Below, in pieces: positions 30,863 through 39,459 of a stretch of 64,000 nt of DNA. This DNA is from Nocardia puris. GTDB lineage: Bacteria > Actinomycetota > Actinomycetes > Mycobacteriales > Mycobacteriaceae. Under the pieces are notes generated by a model that saw nothing but the letters and a program-made list of their open reading frames with translations, did not search any database and was not told the origin of the DNA. The stretch covers positions 434,001-498,000 of the forward strand of contig NZ_QNRE01000004.1 in NCBI RefSeq assembly GCF_003315035.1. Direction: 5' to 3'. Every line of letters begins with the position of its first letter. Position 1 is the stretch's first letter. The translations under genes and the position numbers were made by a program.

Positions 30863-31507
30863 TCAGAGTCCGGCGGCCGCCGAGCCGTACAGGTCGCCGC
30901 CGCGGCGGACCATGTCGAGCAGGGGGTCGCGCAGGGTGCGCAGGCCGTCGATGTCGTCGGCGGCGATGCGGGCGGTGACCATCGCGCTGACGGCGGCCGC
31001 CAGGGTGCGGCAGGCGAAGCGCTGGGCCTCGGTGGTGGCGCCCAGCACGTCGGCGATCAGGGCGACGAACGATTCCTGCAACTCCGCGCGGCGTGCCACC
31101 GCGCGCGAGCCCACGGCGTACACCTCCACCAGATACAGCCGGGCGTAGGCGGGTTCTTCGATCAGGCCGTCGAAGTACGCGTCGAGCAGGCGCCGCATGC
31201 GTTCCAGATCCGGACCGTCGGAGTCGCCGGTGGTCGAGGCCGAGGTCACCCGCGCCACCAGCCGTTCCACGGCCCGCTCGAAGGCGGCCTCGAAGCAGTG
31301 CTCCTTGGAGCGGAACTGCTCGTAGAAGGTTTCGCGGGAGACGCCCGCCCGCTTCAGCACGGCCGCCACCGAGGTGTTCACGTAGCCGCCGTCGGCCATC
31401 GCGTCGGCCATGGCGTCCAGGATGCGGTCGCGCTGCGCGGCGATGACCTGTTCGCGCGGCAGACCGTGGCGCCCCCTCGGCAATTGGCGAGCGGACCCGT
31501 TGGTCAT
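30863..31507 (-). CDS. TetR family transcriptional regulator
   Basis: The 214-residue protein has an N-terminal helix-turn-helix (TSVAAVLKRAGVSRETFYEQF, residues about 50-70) and an all-helical ligand domain. The ATG overlaps the stop of the upstream SDR gene by 4 bases (ATGA), so the two are co-translated. The regulator probably controls this SDR operon; the ligand is unknown. Confidence 0.88.
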   Translation of the reverse strand: MTNGSARQLPRGRHGLPREQVIAAQRDRILDAMADAMADGGYVNTSVAAVLKRAGVSRETFYEQFRSKEHCFEAAFERAVERLVARVTSASTTGDSDGPDLERMRRLLDAYFDGLIEEPAYARLYLVEVYAVGSRAVARRAELQESFVALIADVLGATTEAQRFACRTLAAAVSAMVTARIAADDIDGLRTLRDPLLDMVRRGGDLYGSAAAGL

Positions 31508-32490
31508 GCTGATTCTTCTTTCGCATGCCCGAGGGGCCCCGCGTGGTGACGCGAGCTGCCGCCTCCGGGCCCTGACTCGGTCATGCTGTGGGCTCCCGGG
31601 CGGTCGCTGTCGCGGTCCGAGCGGACGATGCGGCGCGGGCGGGCGGGCTGTTCGGTGGTGAACGGCGCGTCCTCGGTGCGGGCGATGTCGAGGGCCTCGG
31701 CGACGCCGCGGCGCAATGCCACATCGATCACCCGCTGGGCGATCGGGCGGAACGGCAGCACCACCGCGACCCACCACGGCGAGACCACCTGTCGCTTGCG
31801 CCGGGCGATCGCGCGTTCGGTCGCATCGATGGCCGGCCCCAGCGGCGCGACGCCGGACACGGTGCTGCGGCCCAGGATTTCCCTGGCCGCGGCGGTGCCG
31901 AAGCCGCGCGTGGTCATATCGGTGTCGAGTTCGGCGAAGTAGGCCACGCCCACCTTGGCGCCGGTGTGGCGGACCTCGTTGCGCAGGGTGTGGCCGAGCG
32001 CCTCCACCCCGGCCTTGGACGCGCTGTAGGCCCCGGCCAGCGGCAGGTGCACGGCCGCGGCGAGCGAGCACATGATGAGCACGTAGCCGCTCGGGTGACA
32101 GACGTGCGGGCCCGCCGCGCGCAACGTGTAATACACGCCGAGCACGTTCACCGCCAGCGTCTCCTCCAGCACGCCGGGATCGCCGCCCAGCAGCGAGAGT
32201 TGTTTGGCCACACCGGCATTGGCGACCACCGTGTCCAGCCCGCCGAGTTCGGCGACGAGCGCGTCGACCACCCGCTGCACCTGCGCCGGGTCGCCGATGT
32301 CGCAGTACCGCCACGGCGCGTCACCGCACTCGTGCGCCAGCTCGGCGAGCAGGTCCGGCTCCAGGCCCAGTAGCGCCACCCGCGCGCCGTGCGCGTGCAG
32401 CTGCCGGGCCAGTGCGGCGCCGATGCCCCGCGCCGCCCCCGTGATCAGCACCTTCCTGCCGGTGACGGCCGGGCCGGTGAACAGCTTCAT
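31504..32490 (-). CDS. Short-chain dehydrogenase/reductase
   Basis: The 328-residue NAD(P)-dependent oxidoreductase has TGAARGIG (cofactor), NAG, and the catalytic YSASK preceded by the Ser in CSLAAAV. The C-terminal 60 residues are an Arg/Pro/Ser-rich tail not needed for the fold. A TATCGT hexamer (minus strand, 32497-32502) ends six bases before ATG 32490. It is the first gene of the operon with the TetR regulator and divergent from another SDR gene. The substrate is not predictable. Confidence 0.88.
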   Translation of the reverse strand: MKLFTGPAVTGRKVLITGAARGIGAALARQLHAHGARVALLGLEPDLLAELAHECGDAPWRYCDIGDPAQVQRVVDALVAELGGLDTVVANAGVAKQLSLLGGDPGVLEETLAVNVLGVYYTLRAAGPHVCHPSGYVLIMCSLAAAVHLPLAGAYSASKAGVEALGHTLRNEVRHTGAKVGVAYFAELDTDMTTRGFGTAAAREILGRSTVSGVAPLGPAIDATERAIARRKRQVVSPWWVAVVLPFRPIAQRVIDVALRRGVAEALDIARTEDAPFTTEQPARPRRIVRSDRDSDRPGAHSMTESGPGGGSSRHHAGPLGHAKEESA

Positions 32491-32630
32491 GCGGCGACGA
32501 TACCACCGATGAACAGCGATGTTCGCAAATATTCCGCCCCCGCGAGGGAGCCGTGACCCGCCTCTCACCGCGACCCGTTAGGGTGCAATTGACGAAAGGC
32601 CAACTGGCTGTCACGAACGAGAGGACCATC

Positions 32631-33398
32631 GTGGAGATTTCGGGTTCCGCCGCCATCATCACCGGAGGCGCATCCGGCCTCGGCGCCGCCACCGCCAAGC
32701 GTTTCGCCGATCTGGGCGCCACCGTCTTCGGCCTGGACGTGCCGCAGTCGATCGAGCGCGCCGGCGACAACGTGCCCGCCGGAGTCACCCTCATCCCGGC
32801 CGACGTGACCAGCGGCGACGAGGTCTCGGCCGCCGTCGCGAAGGTCGTCGAGTCCGGTGCGCCGCTGCGCATCGTGGTCAACTGCGCCGGTGTCGGCTGG
32901 GCCGGGCGCATCCTGTCCAAGAACGGCCCGCACGATCTGGAGCTGTTCCGCACCGTCATCACGGTGAACCTGCTCGGCACCTTCAACGTCATGCGCCTGG
33001 CCGCCGACGCGATCGCCAAGACCGACCCGGTCGACGAGTACGGCCAGCGCGGCGTCGTCATCAACACCGCCTCCGTGGCGGCGTTCGAGGGCCAGATCGG
33101 CCAGATCGCCTACTCCGCCTCCAAGGGCGGCGTGCACGGCATGACGGTGCCCGCCGCGCGCGACCTGGCGCAGTTCGGCATCCGCGTCAACACCATCGCC
33201 CCCGGCATCATCGACACCCCGATGCTGGCCGGCGTCACCGAGGAGTACCGCAAGGGCCTCGAGGCCGGCGTGCCCTTCCCCTCGCGTCTCGGCCGTCCCG
33301 ACGAGTACGCGCAGCTCTCGCAGTACATCGTCGAGCACGACTACCTCAACGGCGAGACCATCCGCATGGACGGCGCGCTGCGTATGGCGCCGCGCTAA
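32631..33398 (+). CDS. SDR oxidoreductase, 3-hydroxyacyl-CoA dehydrogenase (HSD10)-like
   Basis: The 255-residue protein shows TGGASGLG, NCAGVGWAG, SVAAFEGQIG and YSASKGG, and the end FPSRLGRPDEYA. The overall pattern is like the type-2 3-hydroxyacyl-CoA dehydrogenase / 17-beta-HSD10 group, so fatty acid or steroid beta-oxidation is likely. GTG 32631 (VEISGSAA) with gagagga upstream fits the family start. It is divergent from the SDR-TetR operon. Confidence 0.87.
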   Translation: MEISGSAAIITGGASGLGAATAKRFADLGATVFGLDVPQSIERAGDNVPAGVTLIPADVTSGDEVSAAVAKVVESGAPLRIVVNCAGVGWAGRILSKNGPHDLELFRTVITVNLLGTFNVMRLAADAIAKTDPVDEYGQRGVVINTASVAAFEGQIGQIAYSASKGGVHGMTVPAARDLAQFGIRVNTIAPGIIDTPMLAGVTEEYRKGLEAGVPFPSRLGRPDEYAQLSQYIVEHDYLNGETIRMDGALRMAPR

Positions 33399-33412
33399 AG
33401 CGTTCCCGCGAC

Positions 33413-33450
33413 AGGGCCGCCTCTGAGTTCCGCTCGGGGGCGGCCCTTTT
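33413..33450. terminator. Bidirectional terminator
   Basis: agggccgcc (33413-33421) pairs with 33439-33447 and is followed by TTT. It lies between the HSD10-like SDR and the convergent methyltransferase gene. Confidence 0.85.
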
Positions 33451-33452
33451 CG

Positions 33453-34271
33453 TCAGCGCTCGGGCTTGTGGCCGATGCCCAGGAACGCGGTGGTCGACAA
33501 GAGGGAGTGCGGGCGGTAGTGCTCGTTGAGATAGGCCCGCATCGAAGCCGACCTCTCCTCCCACGCATCCTCGCCCAGGGAACGCCGCAAGAGCACCAGG
33601 GGCGCACTGCTGCGCGCCATCTCCGTCCACAGATGGTCGGCGTCGTCGTAGGCCACGGCTGAGGTGTGGCGCTGGATGGACACGCCCGCGAACCCCGCGC
33701 CGCTCATCTCCCCGGCGAACACCTCCGGGTTCTCCAGATTCAGGAAGTCCGGTTGCGGCTCGCGGATCGCCGGATCGCCCGCCGAGAGCGCGCCGAACAT
33801 CAGCCGCATCAGCGGCGACTCCGCCACCGGCGCCCAGCTCGACACCACCGCCACCCCGCCGGGGCGCAGCACGCGGAACAACTCGGCGAAACCCTTGGGC
33901 CGGTCGGGGAAGAACATCAGGCCGAACATCGAGAACCCCGCGTCGAAGGTGTCGTCGGGGAACGGCAGCGCCTGGCCGTCGCCGTGGGTGACCTCGACAT
34001 TGGTGAGCCCGGCCGCCGCGGCCGCCGCGCGCAGCCGGTCCAGCATGGGCTCGGCGAAATCGACGGCGTCGACCCGCGCGACCTGCGCCGCGGCGGGCAG
34101 GCTCAGCGTGCCGGGCCCGGCCGCGACATCGAGCACGCGGGCGGTCTCCGGTAGCCCGGCCAGCTCCAGGGCGCGGGCGGAGAACGGCGCCATGATCGCG
34201 AGCGCCGATTCGGCGTAGCCGTCGGCGACCAGCTCCCAGGGCGCGGCGACGGCGAGTGGGTTGCCAGACAT
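33453..34271 (-). CDS. Class I SAM-dependent methyltransferase
   Basis: The 272-residue protein has SAM-binding motif I VLDVAAGPGTLSL near residue 50, an acidic residue after the second strand (VDAVDFAEPML), and VLRPGGVAVVS, the pattern of Methyltransf_11/UbiE-like enzymes. The substrate is unknown. ATG 34271 follows a good ribosome site (ggagga on the minus strand); the frame extends further but without support. The upstream gene at 34389 is on the same strand, 117 bases away. Confidence 0.85.
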   Translation of the reverse strand: MSGNPLAVAAPWELVADGYAESALAIMAPFSARALELAGLPETARVLDVAAGPGTLSLPAAAQVARVDAVDFAEPMLDRLRAAAAAAGLTNVEVTHGDGQALPFPDDTFDAGFSMFGLMFFPDRPKGFAELFRVLRPGGVAVVSSWAPVAESPLMRLMFGALSAGDPAIREPQPDFLNLENPEVFAGEMSGAGFAGVSIQRHTSAVAYDDADHLWTEMARSSAPLVLLRRSLGEDAWEERSASMRAYLNEHYRPHSLLSTTAFLGIGHKPER

Positions 34272-34388
34272 GTTCCTCCACGATCCTTTCGACCGTCCCA
34301 GGCTAACCGCGGGGACCCGCACGGAACCACTAGCTCATGCGAATGTCGCTGCGCGCGAATGTGATCACGCGCGGTGCGGTCGGCGCGG

Positions 34389-34916
34389 TCAGGCCGCGAG
34401 GAGCATCGCCAGGACAGCGGTGTCGGGATCACTGATCGGGTCGAGGCCGACGCGGCTCACCAAAGACGTGACCGTGCCGTCGAACTCGGCCTCCACCCAG
34501 GCCGCGCGATGCTCGAGCCCCAGGTGCGGAACACCCGGCAACAGCACGCACCCCGACGCGGCGCCCACGCACTCCGGCAGCGAGGGGCGCGTCTCCGACG
34601 GCGGATGCAGCATCAAAAGGGCGGGCGGCTGGTGTTCGGCGAACCGGCCCGGTTCCACCGCCTCCTCGCCGAGCACCGGCCCCTCGGCCAGCACCAGACC
34701 GACGGTGCCGGGGGCGGGATCGTCGGGCAGCTCTTCGCGCACCCCGAACACGGTGGACGTCGAGAGCAGGCCGGGCAGGCTGGCGACCCGCACCGCGAGC
34801 ACCAACACCTGCGCCCACTCCTTGGTGGTGTCCGGCCAGCGGCCGGAGATCACGAATCCGCGCAGCGACCCGCGCGCATGGAACGGCGTGACACCGATCG
34901 GCCCGTTCGTCCGCAT
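34389..34916 (-). CDS. Conserved hypothetical protein
   Basis: The 175-residue protein has no signal peptide or membrane helix. It has alternating strands and helices, two Cys close together (ECVGAASGC), and the sequence WPDTTKEWAQVLVLAVRVA near the start. I do not recognise a family. ATG 34916 (MRTNGPIG) is chosen because the sequence before it loses coding character. A methyltransferase gene follows on the same strand. Confidence 0.55.
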   Translation of the reverse strand: MRTNGPIGVTPFHARGSLRGFVISGRWPDTTKEWAQVLVLAVRVASLPGLLSTSTVFGVREELPDDPAPGTVGLVLAEGPVLGEEAVEPGRFAEHQPPALLMLHPPSETRPSLPECVGAASGCVLLPGVPHLGLEHRAAWVEAEFDGTVTSLVSRVGLDPISDPDTAVLAMLLAA

Positions 34917-35040
34917 GGTGGCCTCCCGTCGTGAAACCGGGGGCGGCTCTGCCCGTCCTCGAATTGTGGAAACTGAGAATGACCCTCGACCCACCTGGCA
35001 CACAAGTACCAAAGAGTGCTAGGGGAACGGGAGAGAGACG

Positions 35041-35073
35041 AAAAGGCTCCCCGACCACGGGCCGGGGAGCCTT
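35041..35073 (-). terminator. Terminator of sodA
   Basis: aaggctccccg (35043-35053) pairs perfectly with 35063-35073, and TTTT follows on the minus strand. It is 135 bases past the sodA stop. Between it and the gene at 34389, about 120 bases carry no gene. Confidence 0.8.
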
Positions 35074-35207
35074 CACGTAACAACTGATTTCGCACGGACA
35101 TGGGTAACTCGTCGGGTACGCCCAGAACTCGGCACGTCGGCGATCCGGCAGCCCGGTCAGGAACGACCGAGGCACCCGCGACCGGCGAAAAAACGCGGAG
35201 AGGCGGG

Positions 35208-35828
35208 CTAGAAGATCAGACCCTTGCCCTGGTCTACGGCGCGAGCGAAGCGGTTCTGCACGTCTTCCCAGTTGACGACGTTCCAGAAGGCGGTGACGTA
35301 GTCGGCCTTCACGTTCTTGTACTGGAGGTAGAAGGCGTGCTCCCACATGTCGACCTGCAGCAGCGGGATGATGCCGAGCGGCACGTTGGCCTGCTGGTCG
35401 TACAGCTGGAAGGTGAGCAGCTTCTGGCCGAGGGTGTCGTAGCCCAGCACGGCCCAGCCGGAGCCCTGCAGGCCGTTGGCGGCGGCGGTGAACTGCGCGC
35501 GGAACTTGTCGAACGAACCGAACTGGTCGTCGATGGCGGCGGCCAGGTCGCCGACCGGCTTGTCACCGCCGTTGGGGGAGAGGTTCTTCCACCAGATGGA
35601 GTGGTTCACGTGACCACCGAGGTGGAACGCCAGGTTCTTCTCGTACAGGAAGATGGCGCCGTGGTCGCCGGCCTCACGGGCCGCCTCGAGCTTCTCGAGG
35701 GCCGTGTTGGCGCCCGCGACGTAGGCCGCGTGGTGCTTGGAATGATGCAGCTCGTTGATCTGCCCGGAGATGTGGGGCTCCAGAGCGCTGTAGTCGTAGT
35801 CCAGATCTGGCAGCGTGTACTCAGCCAC
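35208..35828 (-). CDS. sodA: Superoxide dismutase (Fe/Mn)
   Basis: The 206-residue enzyme removes superoxide. Metal ligands are visible as the first His of LHHSKHH (His28), the His of FHLGGHVNH, and Asp/His of VDMWEHAFY. The position that is His145 in the M. tuberculosis iron enzyme appears to be Gln here ([10 protein letters not shown]), as in manganese enzymes, so Mn use is possible. GTG 35828 (VAEYTLPDL) has a strong ribosome site (aggaaggga). There is no signal peptide; mycobacterial SodA is exported without one. Third-position use is typical of a well-expressed gene. Confidence 0.96.
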   Translation of the reverse strand: MAEYTLPDLDYDYSALEPHISGQINELHHSKHHAAYVAGANTALEKLEAAREAGDHGAIFLYEKNLAFHLGGHVNHSIWWKNLSPNGGDKPVGDLAAAIDDQFGSFDKFRAQFTAAANGLQGSGWAVLGYDTLGQKLLTFQLYDQQANVPLGIIPLLQVDMWEHAFYLQYKNVKADYVTAFWNVVNWEDVQNRFARAVDQGKGLIF

Positions 35829-36003
35829 GATGTCCCTTCCTATGTCGGGCTGTGCGCGCCCGGAAAATATGGGCACTTCCAACCATCATTCGTACACCCG
35901 TTCCGTACCAACCGGGCCGCGTGCCCCCACATTCCATCGCACGGAAGAACTTCACGCAGTGGTTCGTACCCGTGTGAGCGGAACGAAACGGTGCGCACAC
36001 GAA

Positions 36004-36034
36004 ACCGCCGCGCATCCAGGGGGTGCGCGGCGGT
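36004..36034 (-). terminator. Terminator of the hypothetical gene at 36047
   Basis: Arms 36004-36014 and 36024-36034 pair perfectly over 11 bases, with TTT on the minus-strand side. It starts 13 bases past the gene's stop. Confidence 0.8.
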
Positions 36035-36046
36035 GGGGAACTCGTC

Positions 36047-36658
36047 CTACAGCGGGGGGATGATGCCCGGCCGGAGGGTGCGGGGGTCGCCCGCGTCGTG
36101 GGCCTTCCACCAGCGGACGCCGCCCGCGATGAAGTCGGCGGGCGCGATCTCCTTGCCCTTGGCGTCGTGCACGACGATATTGTCGAACCAGACCCGCACG
36201 TCGAGCTCGCGCGGATCGATGCCCTCCTCCTGGGAGAACTCCAGCACGTGCGCCGGGATGCGGTCCTCGATCTTGGTGTCGAAACTGAGCAGTTCGCGCC
36301 AGAGTTGCCAGCCGCTGTCGTCGAGGTCGATGAACTCCCAGCCGTGCAGCCTGCCGCCGCCGAAGCTGCGGACGGCCTCGTCCAGACCCTCCAGCTGCAG
36401 CGGCAGCACCTCGGCCTCGATGTCGTCCCAGCGCTGGATGCGCAGCGAGGCGGCGACCCGGCTCACGCCGGTGAAGGTGATGCGTACCTGATGCTCGCGC
36501 GGGTCGGCCCCGTCGGCGGGCAGTGTCAGCACCGTGAGGTCCAGGCGCAGCGTCGCCGCGTCCTTGTCGACCTCGAGCCCGAGGCAGGTGGCCTCGGAGA
36601 TCGCGGTGTTGAGTCCGTTGGTGTCCAGTCCGTCGAGTAGCCCCCTGCTCACGTTCAT
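36047..36658 (-). CDS. Conserved hypothetical protein
   Basis: The 203-residue protein is acidic, with no signal or membrane segment. It appears to hold two similar beta-rich parts, with Trp-rich phrases such as LRIQRWDDIEAE and WEFIDLDDSGWQLWREL. I cannot assign a family. A TAGCCT hexamer (36666-36671, minus strand) ends seven bases before ATG 36658, supporting this start and a leaderless message; the longer upstream frame has poor coding character. A hairpin terminator follows. Confidence 0.65.
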   Translation of the reverse strand: MNVSRGLLDGLDTNGLNTAISEATCLGLEVDKDAATLRLDLTVLTLPADGADPREHQVRITFTGVSRVAASLRIQRWDDIEAEVLPLQLEGLDEAVRSFGGGRLHGWEFIDLDDSGWQLWRELLSFDTKIEDRIPAHVLEFSQEEGIDPRELDVRVWFDNIVVHDAKGKEIAPADFIAGGVRWWKAHDAGDPRTLRPGIIPPL

Positions 36659-36980
36659 GTGACCCAGGCTACCTACCGCCGCAGCTGGAACCCGGTATTT
36701 CAGTTTTTCGCTAGTGTTCTCGTTTTTATGGAACCGATCGGGTGTGGACGGCGTCCAAGTAGATGTCGGGACCCGCACGGCTGCGGTTCCGAGGCGCCGA
36801 AGCACCGGCCGGCTCCGGGATGACAAGGAGGGGAGTCCCGGATCCGGTCCTCGCGGGCGCGCGCCTCGACGAGCGGCACCGGCCGCGCCGGGTGGGTCCC
36901 GATCCCGTTCATCCCGGATTCGCCAAGAGTTTGCTTATAGCCCCGCCCTGTGGGTGACGGGCGACACGATAGCCACCGCC
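36659..36980. other. Non-coding stretch with an inverted repeat
   Basis: No gene is seen. The stretch starts A/T-rich (a run of T around 36705-36727) and contains a 10-base inverted repeat, tccgggatga (36814-36823) with tcatcccgga (36909-36918), about 85 bases apart. This could be a dispersed repeat. The DnaA-box cluster follows directly. Confidence 0.4.
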
Positions 36981-37057
36981 TGTGGATCAAGTTGTGGATT
37001 GTGTGGATAACTCTGACGAAGATATGCACAGGCGGCCGCACAACGGGCTGTGGATAC
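36981..37057. promoter_or_regulatory. Cluster of DnaA-box-like 9-mers
   Basis: Five 9-mers resemble the DnaA box TTATCCACA or its complement TGTGGATAA: TGTGGATCA (36981-36989), TGTGGATTG (36993-37001), an exact TGTGGATAA (37002-37010), ATATGCACA (37022-37030, opposite strand) and TGTGGATAC (37049-37057). They have 1, 2, 0, 2 and 1 mismatches. They fall within 77 bases, in A/T-rich sequence, without dnaA or dnaN nearby. A DnaA-binding locus is the simplest reading. Confidence 0.5.
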
Positions 37058-37173
37058 AGCGGATCGCCGTGAAAACAAACCGTAGGTATGTAATTCCCCC
37101 TGGCGAACGACCGGCATCCGTAACGGTGCCACCGCTACTCCCCGCGACGCGGTGACCATGGCAGGATCGACGT

Positions 37174-37540
37174 GTGACGAGCTCCGAGATTCCGTCGGTG
37201 CCGGTGTCGGCCGTCCCCGGCGAATTCGACGACACCGCGCGGCCCGACCCGGCCAGGGCGATCCTGCTCGACGTGCGCGAGCCCGACGAATGGGAACTCG
37301 GGCACGCGCCGGGAGCTGTCCACATCCCGATGGCCGACGTGCCCGCCCGCGCCGAGGAACTCGACTACGACGCCGAGCTCTACGTCATCTGCCGGCAGGG
37401 CGGCCGTTCCATCGAGGTGGTGCGGTATCTGAACCCACGTCGGCTTCGAGGCCGTGAACGTGAGTGGCGGCATGGTGGCCTGGCAGCAGGCGGGCAGGCC
37501 CCTGGTCGCCGACGGCGACCACCCGGCGAAGATCTACTGA
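37174..37540 (+). pseudogene. Rhodanese-like domain protein, frameshifted
   Basis: From GTG 37174 the frame encodes a single rhodanese domain with ILLDVREPDEWELGHAPGA and the active-site loop CRQGGRS, up to VVRYLN. After codon AAC (37432-37434) the normal continuation, HVGFEAVNVSGGMVAWQQAG and ending DHPAKIY, is found in another frame and stops at 37540. One extra C in CCC at 37434-37436 explains the shift. In the original frame the tail is Arg-rich nonsense ending at 37563, overlapping the next gene's start. The gene is broken here, unless this is a sequencing error. Confidence 0.8.
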
Positions 37541-37559
37541 CCGATTGCGAGGCCAGGCC

Positions 37560-38624
37560 ATGAGTACGGTGGTGCAACCCTGTGCGCGGTGCGGCGCGCG
37601 CTGGACCGTCCAGGGCAGCCCCATGCACTGGTGCCCGCGCTGCCGCGGCGTGCTGCTCTCGCCCGCCCCCATCGACGCCCCCGCCGAACGCCGCAACTAC
37701 CGCTGGGTCGCCCGCCGCCCCGACCATCGCACGCGCAAACCGGCCCCGGCCGGGACCCCGCGCACGCCCACGCCGCGCTACGCGCTCATACCGAGCTGGG
37801 GCCTGCGCGATTTGCCGCCCGAACCCGCCGTCGAGGTGGAGCACGCGCCCTCGCGCACCGCGCGCTGGGCGCTCGCCCCGCTGCTGCTCGTCACCGCGGG
37901 CCTGTTCGTGCTCGCCGCCGTCGCCGAACTGCTGCGCTACGCGATCCTGCTGGTCAACCGCACCCGTTTGATCGACCCGCTCACCCTGCTGCTCTCCGAC
38001 GGTTTCGTGCTGATCAGCTCGATCGGCGCGCTGGTCTTCGCGCTGGGCAGCGCCGTGGCGCTGCTGTTGTGGCTCATCGAGACGCGTCGCGCCGCGTTCG
38101 AGGCCGCCGGGCACAGCGATCCGCGCAGCCCCACCACGCTGGCGCTCGGCTCCCTGATCCCGGTCGTGAACCTGGTGTGGCCGGGCATCTACCTGGCCGA
38201 ACTGGCCCAGCGGCGCGACGATCCGCGCGCGGGCCGGGCCGGGCGGATCTGGTGGTGCGCCTGGATCGTCGGCGGCCTGCTGGCCGGGGCGGCGCTGCTG
38301 TGGCGCACGGCCGACTCGCTGCAGGTCCAGGCCGACGGCGTGCTGTTCGCCGCGTTCACCGACGGCTACGCCGCGGGCCTGGTGATACTGACGCTGTGGA
38401 CGGTCCGGCTCTTCGAGGGCCGCGACCTGTTCGGCCGCTCGCGCCGGTCGCGGCGCTGGGTGATGGCCGTCGATCCGGCGGTGCCCGTCATCGAGCCGGT
38501 GCACCCCGGCGGCGCGCCGGACACGCCCACCCGGGATGCGGCCGAGGCCGAGATCGCCGAGGATCTGGATACCGACGCCGCTGCGGACGGCGACCGCAGG
38601 CACGAGGAGGTTGTGGCCAAGTGA
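37560..38624 (+). CDS. DUF4328 membrane protein with N-terminal zinc ribbon
   Basis: The 354-residue protein starts with a zinc-ribbon (CARCGARW then CPRCRGVL). A Pro/Arg-rich linker leads to six predicted membrane helices (about residues 100-295) and an acidic tail. It corresponds to the Rv3843c group. The zinc ribbon probably lies in the cytoplasm. Function is unknown. ATG 37560 is close to the repaired end of the rhodanese gene, and its stop overlaps the glpQ start by 4 bases (GTGA), so an operon with glpQ is likely. Confidence 0.8.
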   Translation: MSTVVQPCARCGARWTVQGSPMHWCPRCRGVLLSPAPIDAPAERRNYRWVARRPDHRTRKPAPAGTPRTPTPRYALIPSWGLRDLPPEPAVEVEHAPSRTARWALAPLLLVTAGLFVLAAVAELLRYAILLVNRTRLIDPLTLLLSDGFVLISSIGALVFALGSAVALLLWLIETRRAAFEAAGHSDPRSPTTLALGSLIPVVNLVWPGIYLAELAQRRDDPRAGRAGRIWWCAWIVGGLLAGAALLWRTADSLQVQADGVLFAAFTDGYAAGLVILTLWTVRLFEGRDLFGRSRRSRRWVMAVDPAVPVIEPVHPGGAPDTPTRDAAEAEIAEDLDTDAAADGDRRHEEVVAK

Positions 38625-39388
38625 GCCAGGGCAGTCGCGCACCGTTCGTCGTCGCGCACCGGGGCGCCTCGGCGGCACGTCCCGAGCACACGCTCGCCGC
38701 CTACGAACTCGCGCTGCAGGAAGGCGCCGACGGCGTCGAGTGCGACGTCCGGCTGACCAGGGACGGGCACCTGGTGTGCGTGCACGATCGCACCGTCGAC
38801 CGCACCTCCTCGGGCACCGGCCTGGTCAGCGAGATGACGCTCGACGAACTGCGCGAACTCGACTTCGGCGCCGACGGTGAACCGGCCGACGTGCTCACCC
38901 TGCACGAGCTCATCGAGCTGGTGCTGGACTGGCGCAGCAGGCCGACGAAGCTGTTCATCGAGACCAAGCACCCGGTGCGCTACGGCGCGCTGGTGGAGAG
39001 CAAGCTGCTCGCCGAACTCCAGCGCTTCGGCATCGCGACGCCCGCCTCGGCCGATCACTCGCGCGCCGTGGTGATGTCGTTCGCCGCCACGGCCGTCTGG
39101 CGCATCCGCCGCGCCGCGCCGCTGTTGCCGACCGTGCTGCTCGGCGAGTCGTCGCGCTACCTGGGCGGCGGCGCCGCGACCACCGTGGGCGCGACGGCCG
39201 TGGGCCCGTCGGTGAAGACGTTGCGCGACCACCCCGACCTGGTGGACAAGGCGGCCGCCGCCGGTCGCGCCACCTACTGCTGGACCGTCGACGACCCCGA
39301 CGACGTGCGCCTGTGCGCCGAACTGGGCGTGAGCTGGGTGGCGACCAACCATCCCGGCCGCACGAAAGCTCTGCTCGCGGCCGCCTGA
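38621..39388 (+). CDS. glpQ: Glycerophosphodiester phosphodiesterase
   Basis: The 255-residue enzyme splits glycerophosphodiesters, for instance from lipid turnover, into glycerol-3-phosphate and an alcohol. Motifs are HRGASAARPEHT (catalytic His/Arg, Glu), ADGVECDVRLT (metal Glu/Asp), CVHDRTVDRT (second His) and FIETKHP. It corresponds to Rv3842c (glpQ1). No signal peptide is seen. GTG 38621 overlaps the stop of the DUF4328 gene. Confidence 0.92.
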   Translation: MSQGSRAPFVVAHRGASAARPEHTLAAYELALQEGADGVECDVRLTRDGHLVCVHDRTVDRTSSGTGLVSEMTLDELRELDFGADGEPADVLTLHELIELVLDWRSRPTKLFIETKHPVRYGALVESKLLAELQRFGIATPASADHSRAVVMSFAATAVWRIRRAAPLLPTVLLGESSRYLGGGAATTVGATAVGPSVKTLRDHPDLVDKAAAAGRATYCWTVDDPDDVRLCAELGVSWVATNHPGRTKALLAAA

Positions 39389-39459
39389 CCGGTCCTTTCC
39401 CGCGGCCCCGCCGTGCCGCGCTGGGGTGTGACGCCGCCAACCCTGTAGGTTGTGCGCTC

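Noticed and set aside
36981..37057. The chromosomal origin oriC
   Set aside because: dnaA, dnaN and other origin genes are absent here, and the cluster is much smaller than actinobacterial origins.
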